In this document: in pieces, positions 34,601-45,387 of the stretch | How the letters are laid out: the number at the start of each line of letters is the position of its first letter | Position numbering within the stretch: position 1 is the stretch's first letter | Assembly (NCBI RefSeq): GCF_018873765.1 | Contig: NC_057923.1 | Location: 992,001-1,056,000, forward strand | Direction of reading: 5' to 3' | Source: Telopea speciosissima | Lineage: Eukaryota > Streptophyta > Magnoliopsida > Proteales > Proteaceae | Length of the DNA stretch: 64,000 nt | Notes under the pieces: model-generated | Told to the model about the DNA's origin: nothing | The model's database searches: none | Seen by the model: only the letters and a program-made list of their open reading frames with translations | Translations under genes and position numbers: made by a program

Positions 34601-37600
34601 TCCTTAGTACGAAGGGTGACCAAACTAGGAAATGAATGAGCTAAAATTCCTAAAGGGGGGTGACCTAACCTAGAGTGCCACTGGTAGAGTTCAGAAGAGA
34701 CCATGGAGTTTTGGTGTAGCAAAGAAGGCAATGGTGGTGGAGAGAAGCGACCGTCATCAAGCAGGTACAGCCCACCGTGCACTTTACCCAATCCAATCGT
34801 CTTCCCAGATTCCAGATCTTGAAACACACAATGAGAAGGAAAGAAAGTTACTTTGCGGTTACGATCACGAGTAATACTACTAATGGAAAGAAGGTTAGTA
34901 GTAAAGTTAGGAATGTGCAAAATAGAAGACAAGGGAAGAGAGGAAGTGCAGTTGATGATTCCTTTTCCAGATATGGAAGAAAGGGAACCATCAACCACTT
35001 TGACCTTGTCTTTCCCAGAAGTGGGAGAATATTTGTGAAACAAACTAGAGGAACCGGTCATATGATCTGTAGCTCCAGAATCTATGATCCAAGGATGGGA
35101 AGCTACAGAAGCACAATGACCTCCAAATGGAATACCTGACCGGGCAAAGTGTGAACCTGAAGGAGCAGAAGAACTGGCAGTAGTTGATGTAGTAGAGGTA
35201 GCAGCAGCGGAAGACCTTAGCATACATAGGAGTGCATGTAGATCATCCTGGGATAGACCAGTGTCAGTAGCAGGGGCTGCAGTAACAGTCTTAGTTTGAT
35301 GGGCCTTGGTCTTTGTCTTGGCAACCCTTTTAGCTTCAAAGTCAGCCGGTTTCCCATGAAGTTTCCAGCACTTCTCCTTGGTGTGATAGGGTTTGTGATA
35401 GTGCTCACAAGCAACAGTCCCTGTAGTAGAATCACCAAGAGAAGCAGTGCCACTAGGTGCAGGAGTGGCACGGGCAGCAGCCTTGAGAGTTGATCTGTCA
35501 GTAATAGGAGGGTGCAACATGACAGCCCTATGGTTCTCCTCAGAGGACACCAAGGCATAAGATTGTTTAAGTGTGGGAAAAGGCTTATGGCCCAACACTT
35601 GAACATGAATCTGATCATACTCCACATTTAAGCCAGCCAAAAAATCATAGACCCTGATCTTGTCCACATGCTTCTTATAGGAAGCAATGTCAGCAACTGT
35701 AGTTGGGTGAAAGTCAGAGAAGTGGTCCAATTGTTGCCACAGACTGCGTAGAGTAGCATAGTACTTCGAAACTGAAAGTTCACCTTGAGTGGTATGAAGG
35801 ACCTTCTTCCTAAGTTCATATACCTGGGCATCATTGCCAAGCTGCCCGTAGGTTTCCTTGCAGGCAGCCCAAATCTGTGTAGCTATGTCTAGAAGAAGAA
35901 AGTTATGCTGCAAATCTGAAGTCATAGAGCCAATCAGGTAGGACATGAGAACACCATTATTGGCAAGCCACCTTTCCTAAGCAGGGCCTTGTTCAATAGG
36001 CATAACACTAGTGCCATTAATATGGCTGGTGAGACCACGACCAGCAATGGCAAAAGAGGCAGATCTAGACCATAAAAGGTAATTTGAGCCATCAAGTTTA
36101 ATAGGATTTGGTGGAAAGTTGTGGTAGTCTGTCTTGCTGTGGCCATCATTAAGTGGCTGATCCGAAGTAGCTGAAGAATTGGAAGAATCACCCATACTGG
36201 AAGCAAATAAGCCCAAGAATATCTTCAAGTTAAGGGCTGAATTAACTCTCAAAAAATCAGAAACAGCAGCAAAGGAAGAACCCTATATCAACATTGTCAG
36301 GGTTTTGAAAAAAACCCTAAATTGTTGAAATCGATGAAGGGAATAAAGAGGCACAAAAACTGTAGAAAAGTGGCTTCAATTGAAGTCGATTGACCCTCTA
36401 TAATGGAAGAAATAACCTGCAAAAAGTTAGAACCAATGGGCAGCAGAAACCCCAAGATCGATAGGTGTCAGGGTTTTGAAAAAAACCCTGTGATGGTGGA
36501 ATCGATCTCAAGGAGGTCTTCAAATCTGTGAGATAAGAACTGAACCAATAAAAGAGCAATCCTGTAGCAGGTTGTGGTCTTCAAAGAGAGGAGTTGATTC
36601 CTTGTAGGTGTTGTAGAAGCAATCTCCAAAAAAACTGAAGATCCAATATCGCAGGCAGTCTTGGTTGGTTCCTATCGAGCAGAATTATGGAGCATAAATG
36701 AGGTAATGGGGGCAGCATCTGGATCGCATGATCACCTCATCAGTGCTGCCCTATATGGGAATTGAGAACAATGGAGAAGAGAGAAAGAGAGAGAGGGGAA
36801 GAAGATCGAGAGAGAGAGAGAGAAGAAAAAACACCGAAATTTGAAGGGGGTTGGTCCCTAATTCAAAATCTGCTCTGATACCATGTAGTGAGATTTGAAA
36901 TTAGGGTAAGGCTTGGATGATTAATTCATCCCAAGCACATCTATATTTATAATCACTAATGAAACAGTAAAATAATTACATGAGCAATGTGGGACTAAAC
37001 CACATACAAGAAACAAATAAAATAACAAAGGGAAAAGGTCCAGAATACCCCCACGGTATTTTGGCCCATATATCTAACAGTTGGGTTCATCCCTTTTTCT
37101 CCCATTGTGACATTGATTCCAATAATCCAATCCAATCCCCCTACCTGCTTCCAAGCTCTCTCCCTGCCGCAGCAACAGCCGCGGTTGAACCATCGCCTCT
37201 TCAGCAGGAAGAGGATGCAGAAGGAATCACCATGAAAAGCATCAGGATCTCTCCTCTTCGCATATCTCTCAACTGCTCTCCCTTGCTCCCCCTCTCGACT
37301 TCTCCTGCTCGCTTCTCTATAACTTCCATTTGATGATGGAATGGGTAACCTCCAAGATTGGGGTTTTGTGGAACCCATTGGTACCAACCATCCTACGAGG
37401 GACCTGCCCTGTGATGGCCACAACGGAAAAATGTCGAGCATGGCATCAACGTGGCTGCTAATGAGGTTGGTAGCACCAAGACCAGACATGGCAATACAAA
37501 AACTGGGAATACACACGTTTGCCCTTGGCGGTGAAGATACGGGAATTGTGGATAATGGAGGATGTGGTAAGGGCTTCGTGTATTTCCATGGAGGTTTTAC

Positions 37601-40600
37601 TTGGGTAGGTGAAGACAATGGTTACACCTTCTATTAGAGTTTATGTAATAAGGGAAGTTTGGGCATTAGTCTAGTGTCTTATTTACTTATGCTGTATTTC
37701 CTTGTTTTACCTTTTACCTCCCTAGGGAGATGGTTGTAATTTACTATTTTCATATTAGTGAATCAAATCAAGGAGAGGAAACAACTCTCCTACCATTTGG
37801 CTGCTATCTTCTTCTTCTTCCCTTCCTCACCTTTATCCTCTCCTCTCTTCTCTTCTCTTTCCTTGATTTGATCTCTACATCATTTCCAACTTGGTATCAG
37901 ATAATTCACAGGTTTGAGAGTCGACCAGGCTTCTACTTCCTTTTTTCCTCCTCTCTTTGGAACCCTAGAAAAGTAGAGGGTTCCAATTGTTGGATTGTAT
38001 AGGCCAGAATACTGTAGGGGTATTCTAGACTTTTTACCTATTTTATGATATGTAACAGCCATGTCGGCTTTGTTAGGGACAGTTTTGTCCGTGTAATATT
38101 TTATATTGATTATAAATATATGGCTTGGGGTTTGCCTTAGACTGTCCATGCATTCAGCTCTAATTTTATTCATGTTAACATGGCATCAGAGCAGGTTTCG
38201 AATTAGGGCTTCTCCTCTCTCCTTTTTTCAGCCTTCTCTTTCCCTTCCCTCTCTCGATCTCTTCCTCCCTTTCTTCCCTTGTTTCTCTTATTCCAATAGG
38301 GCAGCACTGATGAGGTGATCAATAGATCAAGTTGCTGCCCTTTCTCACCTCATTCAATGCAAGACAAATTCTGATCGATAGGAACCTCCTCCCTGCCTGC
38401 GATATTTGAAGCTTCAAGTTCTTGGATTGTTTCCCCCTCAACCTATTGGAACCAATTCCTCTTATTGAAGATCAAGACCTGCAGCAGATTTTTTCCGAAC
38501 AAGTTCCTATCTACAGCCACCTATTGTGAAGACCTCCTTGGATCGATAACTCCCAAAATCGGGGTTTTCTCAAAACCCTGACATATATTGATCTTGGAGT
38601 TACAGGTTTCAATTGATGCTGATATTTGAAGGACTGATCAAGCCCCTTTGGAACTCCACTCGACCAAAGTTTCAGCCCCAAACAGTGTTTTTTCTAAAGG
38701 ATTCTCGCCTCCATCGATTTCAGCCAAAAAAGGGTTTTTTTCAAAACCCTGACAATGTCGATCTAGGGGATTCCCTTGTCTACTACTGCTGATTTTTGGA
38801 GACATACATTCTCCCATTGAAAGAGGATTCTCCACCAAATTTCAGCCCTTACCTTGAAGGAGTTCTTGGGTTTCTCATCCCACCAACTTCGCTGTGTTAA
38901 TGGGTAACTCAGTTAACTCAACTGCAACTTCTGTTGGAGATGGCCAAGGCAAATCAGATTTTCATACCTTTCCTCCTAATCCAATCAAACTGGATGATTC
39001 CAATTACCTGCTTTGGTCTCGGTCTGTTTCCTTTGCCATTGCTGGTTGTGGCCTTACTGACCACATTAATGGCACCAGTGTTATGCCTACTAAGACTGGT
39101 CACGCTCAAGATAGATGGCTTGCCAATAATGGGGTGCTCATGTCATACCTCATTGGTTCGATGACTTTAGATCTTGCGCATGGATTTCTTCTCCTTGATA
39201 CAGCCTCTCAAATATAGGCTACTTGCAAGGAAACTTATGGGCAGCTTGGCAATGATGCCCAAGTGTATGAACTCAGGAAGAAGGTCCTTCACACTACTCA
39301 AGGAGAGTTGTGAGTCTCCAAATACTATGCTACTTTGCGCAACCTTTGGCAGCAATTAGACCACTTCTTTGATTATCACCCTACTACAGCTGTTGGCATT
39401 ACTTCTTACAAGAAGCATGTGGACAAGATCAGAGTATGATTTTCTAGCTGGTTTGAATGTGGAGTATGACCAAATTTGGGTTCAGGTGTTGGGCCAAAAA
39501 CCTTTTCCCAACCTTGAACAGTCCTATGCTTTGGTCTCGTCTAAGGAAAACCATAGGGCTGCCATGCTGCACCCACCTATTACTGACAGATCAGCCCTCA
39601 AGGCTGCTACCCTGGCTACTCTTGCACCTGTTGGCACTACTTCTCTTGGTGATTCTACTACAGGGACTGTTGTTTGTGAGCACTGTCACAAACCCTACCA
39701 CACCAAAGAGAAGTGCTAGAAACTTCATGGGAAACCAGCTGACTTTGAAACTAAAAGGGCTGCCAAGACAAAGACAAAGCCAAAGAACAAGGCTCATCAC
39801 ACTGAGACTGTTACTACAGCCCCTGCTACTGACTTTGGTCTATCCCAGGATGATCTACAGGCATTCTTACGTGTGCTAAGGACTTCCGCTGCTGCTGCCT
39901 CTACTACATCTGCTGATACTGCTGACTCTTCTACTCCTTCAGGTTCACATTTTGCCCGGTCAAGTATTCCATTTGGTGGTCTGTAGACGCTGATTTTTGT
40001 CACCCCCTAATTGGCGATGATGACAACGGGACATGGACGATGGACGACGCACTCTCCCTCTTTCTAGACCCAAGATACCTGACCCATAAGACCAAGAACC
40101 ATGTTGAGCACAAAATGGCCCATTTTAGGCCCAAAAACAAGGAAAAATGGCACTACACCCCCACGGCGCCATGAGGGGGTGTGACATCAGCTTGCTGACG
40201 TCATCCACGACGCCGTGGAAAAGTCCCCCACGGCGCCGTGGAGGACTTATCTGGCCAGGAGAGAGAGGGGGTCCCTCCCTATAAATAGGAGGGTCCTCTC
40301 CCACATTTCCCAAGGAATTTTTGGGTGGAGAGACCCTCCCCAAGTAATTCCTACTCTATTTTTCTCCCTTTTCACCCTCATTTCTCATCCTTCTCTCATA
40401 AGAGTGTGAGTGAGTGAAGTTCTTCTTGGTTGTGGATAGATCCTTCGATTATCCCTCTGAGTATAAAGCGCTTTTGCTCCTAGGCATTGTTATCCCGCCA
40501 GTGTGCGGCTAACAATCAAAACCCTTTTAGTACAGACATTATTTTGTCTGTTTACTCCTCTCCAAATCACTTGAAAGAGTCGTTACTCTGCTTAGAAAGG

Positions 40601-43600
40601 AATCGGCGTCAGTCTATTCGTCTATCTCCCCTGAACCAGGGGAATACAACCATACAGGTATAATAACAGCATTCTTGTTGATTCGATGTAGTCCTTTCGT
40701 ATTCCATCGTTTTAGTCCATATTTTTCATATATGTAATGTAGTTTATTATGTTTTAGTTCAATTCATAGCATCTGAATATAGTTCATAATATCCCCCATC
40801 CCCGTGATAAAAGAGAGAGAACATTCATCCTTATGTAGCACCTAATACAGAGAGACCGGCTTCGGCCGGGCGAGGTGGGTGCCTAACACCTTCCCACACT
40901 CGTAACCTGACCCCTTACCCAAACCTCTGGTCAGATCATATGAAGTCACGTAACCCGATCCAGTTCACAACGGATAGAGCTACACTTAATGGGTCCTAGG
41001 CCCTAACCCTAAGTGGCGACTTCACATTATATTAGCATATTTTAATGCATGATCCCAATCCCCTATTTATCAATATTATACATTGACAATATTATCCTTA
41101 TCCATATCCATATATACACACAAACCCTTGTCGTCATATATAGGAGGGCTGAGGAACCCTCGTCCCGAGGACCACGGTACTTACAGTGGTGACTTCACTG
41201 GGGATTAGGTGGACAAACGTCCACCCGAGGTCAAACTTTTTAAATAGGTGCTATCAATAAAAGACAGATATATATATATATATATCCTCCCCTATTGAGC
41301 AGAACCACAAACTAGGGGAAGATTGATGTGTACCTCTTGTAGATGCTGAAAAGTATCAGAGATTAGTAGGCAAGCTAATCTATCTCTCCCTCACCAAACC
41401 TGACATAACTTATGCTGTTGGAGTGGCGAGTCAGTTTATGCATGCACCCAAGTTGGGACATCTTGCTGCAGTTTATCGGATCCTCAGATATTTGAAGTCA
41501 TGTCCTGGAAAGGGTCTTCTCTTCTCTAGGAATGATCACTTGAGAATCGAAGTTTATACAGATGCTGATTGGGCCGGATCTATTTCGGATAGAAGGTCCA
41601 CTTCTGGATACTGTACTTTTGTTGGGGGAAACTTAGTCACCTGGAGAAGTAAGAAGCAACCTGTAGTAGCAAGGTCACGTGTTGAAGCAGAATTTAGAAC
41701 CATGGCTCATGGTGTGTGTGAAATCTTGTGGCTAAAGAAACTTGTCCAAGAATTGGGGTTTGAGACAACTGAGCCTATGAGTTTATACTGCGATAACAAG
41801 GCAGCTATCAGTATTGCTCACAACCCGGTTCAACATGACAGAACCAAGCATGTTGAGGTTGACAGACACTTTATCAAGGAGAAGACAAGACTCTAACACT
41901 ATTTGTACTCCTTTTGTGAAGACCAATGAACAAGTGGCTGACATCTTCACCAAAGGTCTTAGTTCTCATCACTTCAGTTTTATGTTAGACAAGCTGGGTA
42001 TGTATGACATATACCACCCAGTTTGAGGGGGAGTGTTAAGAATAGTTACATTAAGGGTATATATGTACATAACCCCTACTTATGTACTCTTTATTTCATT
42101 TGTATTAGGCTAAAGGACACCAGTGTAATTTTACATTCTTTTCAATATAAACTTGTTTGTCTCTTATTTTAGAAAGAACACAGATTTCCCTAAGAATCGC
42201 GTTTGTTCTCTTTGCTCTCTTGGAGCTTTTTCTTCTCTTCTCCATCTACTCTAAAACCTAACAGATGTATAGTGCAAAATGTTGGGTAGTTAAGAAGCAT
42301 CATATAAATAGACTAAGTGTAGTGGAGATGAGGATGTTGAGATGGATGAATGGCAAAACTAGGAAGGATAAAGCAAGGAATGATCAAATTAGAGCTGATT
42401 TGGGAGTAACTCCGATACATGATAAGCCACGAGAAAGTCGTTTGAGGTGGTTGTTATACCCCGGCCCAGTTCATAAAGGTCAAGTGTGACTGGATGTCTC
42501 TGACATCCAACCAATCCTCTAGGATCGCAAATGCAGTACTCTATTTACAACAATTATCACAATATAGAATTTAAACGCAACGGAAGCAATTTAAATATTA
42601 GAGATAAAGGCATTAATAGAGAAGACTAGTGATAATGCTTTTATATATAGAAGTGAAATTTGAGTTACACTGACAATCTCACACAGTAACCCAAAACAAA
42701 AGATACAACATCTATATAAAGCAAAGTATACAAAAGTGTTTTACAAACAAAAGAGTGGGGAGATAGCCTGGTCTGTCAGGCACTTCAGGAGAATGCACAA
42801 TCGTCACATGAGCACGAAACATCGTGCTCCACAAAGAGCAGAGTATCAACTCCATGAGCTGCAGGAGGGTCCTGAGCGGAAGAAGCTCCCACAGAAATAG
42901 CAGCATCAGAAGTAATGTCATTTGAAAAATAAGGATATCTACGGGGGTGAGCTCCACTGAGCCCAGTAACGGAAACACACAAACATATGCAAATAGTCCA
43001 TGATGAATGACCTAAGTGAAACATGCTCCTAATATGGAAACTATGTCTCATGGGGTATAAGTACTACTGTAATAGAATGATAGTCTCGGTCCCGAAAACA
43101 CATAACCAGACGTCGATCACCCGAGCGAAACCATTCTACTACGGTGGAGACCCGATAGCTCAGGCATTACACATCTAACGCTAACGAACCCCCAGTGACT
43201 AACCCTACTGTTTGTTCCCATTCCTGTAATGTTCTTCGGATATAGAACAGTGAATGGCATTCCGGAATCACCCCTTCGGACCTACCACGGGTTATCCAAC
43301 ACCTCTCCCCTGTTGGTAAGGGCTGTAGTACTGGGTTTATGTTAGTCCTAACCATATGCAGTCTAAAATGATGACATATGTTTCAATAAGAGTCATACAG
43401 TAAGCTGTCTAGTAACATCATCATAACCAAGTAATTCCAAGAACAATAATATGTGCAATGCAATATGAAGATGCATCCTAAATTATGCATATCTAATGCA
43501 AAGAAATAAAAGCTAATAAACTATATGATTAGAGTTGTAAAAATAGTGCATGAGATGGCATACTAACAAAGCAGAAATTAATTATAAACGCACAAAATTA

Positions 43601-45350
43601 AGGTCAAATTCCCTTACCTATGATGGAAGATATGCCTAGTCAGATAGAATCCTAAAAACCAAGTAATCCTCACCAAAATAGAGTCTAACAGTCCTAGATA
43701 GATAAACAAACATCATAAATTAGTTGTGGAAGGAGCCCTAGGTCCAAGCCCTAACATCTAGGTTCAAAACTGGGACAAAATAGTGAACCGGATTCACACC
43801 AGGGACCCTACGGTCGACCAGTTGTAAGCCTGCAACTCCATCCCGTCCAAAAGCCAGAATTGGGGATTTTTGCTGTCAAGCATGGATCTTGACATGCATG
43901 GTCTGGTTTTGATGGGAAGAGGTTTAATTACAGTGTATCTTGTTAATTGGGTTAAATTGGACCCAACAACAAGTTCAATTTGTGGATTTGCTCAAATACT
44001 TATCAATCCCTAAGCTTAGGGCTGAAATGGGTTGTAGTCCATGAAGTGTTCAAGGAAGAAGAAGAGGAATTAGGGAATTTCAGTTTAAGTTAAAGGCTTA
44101 CTTATACTTGAAGATGAAGGAGATGGTAGTACCCAACTCCAATATTGATAAACTTCTATCAAGGTATGAAGATCCAACCAAGTCCAAGCTTTCTTCTCTT
44201 CTTCTCCTCTCTTCCTTCACTTTCTCAATTTCTTTCTCTCTAGACAGATTCGGTTCTTGGTTTAGGAGAGAAAGAAATGAATGAAATACTAAGTCTTCTA
44301 TATATAAGAGGGCTGCACTAAGGTTTGTTTGGTTCAGCCTATAGTGAATCAGTTTTTAAAATGTGTTTTTCTTAACTGATTTTTATAAAAATAAATAGCT
44401 AATGGACTATGTCTAAGTCAAATAACATATGTCATGTGACATAAATAGGAAGGTTAGCTAGGGTTGGCTATGGAAAATTGGATTCCACACCGGGGACATG
44501 GGTCCCACAAGGGTAAGTTACCATTCTACCCCTAATATACAATTTAAACAATTAAACTATATAAACATATAGGAATAGGATAATACTTACAATACAGTCT
44601 ATGAAATGGAGAGTTTCTGCATGTGTGCATCTAAACATGTCTGACACATGTAGCTTAGATGCAGGTAGGCAGCAGAATCCTCAAAGTCAAGAATGGCTTG
44701 TTGTGATGACTCCCCAGAATCCTCCAAAGGTGAGTCAGAGAATTGATCTGTATCCTCCACCGATGTAACCCACAGTATCGAGACAACCATCGACACTGAA
44801 CTAGAACCTGAAATCACACAAGTTCCAAAGTTCAAATTTATAGTGGATTTCACAGTGGCATGGCCATGTTCAACGAAGGCCTTTGGATGCCCTAGTACGG
44901 AGGAGTGATTTGATTTCGGATTGAAGGAACAAAGAGCCAAGGCTAGACCTAAAATGACCTTAGGATAAGTGGTGAGGCATGCATAGCTTCGGCCTTGTAT
45001 CAAGTATGACCTTGAATAGAGCTCATTGGAGGGCAAGGATCCATGTAGCTGACCCCATTTAATTGGATTAAGTCTTAGTTGTTGTTGTTGTTGTATATAT
45101 GTTGTAACCAAAGTTGGTGAAAAATAAGTTGTAACCTTACTTTTTTGCCATTTTCTGATCACATTTTTCTTCAATGAGGGTAAATGCTGTCGTTTCACAT
45201 AAAATAATGACAACTCATAACGATAAGTCACTTTCAACTTATTTAAAAACTACTTTTTGCCTCTGCATAAAATAACTTTTGGGAAAGACAAGGGGCAATC
45301 AAATGAAGGTTACAACTTTTCAGTTCACCACTTTGGTGACAACAAGTTGA

Positions 45351-45387
<37 letters not shown>

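Larger units (their letters stand above)
32741..37079 (-). mobile_element. Ty1/copia retrotransposon 'A', 3'-truncated
   Basis: In minus orientation: 5' LTR 36884-37079 (196 bp, TGTTAGATATATG...CTCACTACA), primer-binding site TGGTATCAGAGCA (36871-36883, initiator Met-tRNA), a 0.65-kb leader, gag, protease, integrase and the N-terminal half of reverse transcriptase. It stops at 32741 before the YVDD box. RNase H and the 3' LTR are missing, so it cannot move by itself. Confidence 0.92.
37988..39981 (+). mobile_element. Ty1/copia 'A2', 5' part only
   Basis: 5' LTR 37988-38180 (193 bp, TGTTGGATTG...TTAACA), PBS tggcatcagagca (38181-38193), leader, then gag. The LTR and gag are diverged relatives of element A, in opposite orientation. 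It is cut off at 39981, within the region before the protease, by a gypsy LTR. Confidence 0.9.

Noticed and set aside
44599..45237. A 212-codon minus-strand frame
   Set aside because: It is antisense to the RTE 3' end and the solo LTR; the plus-strand RTE reading explains the sequence.
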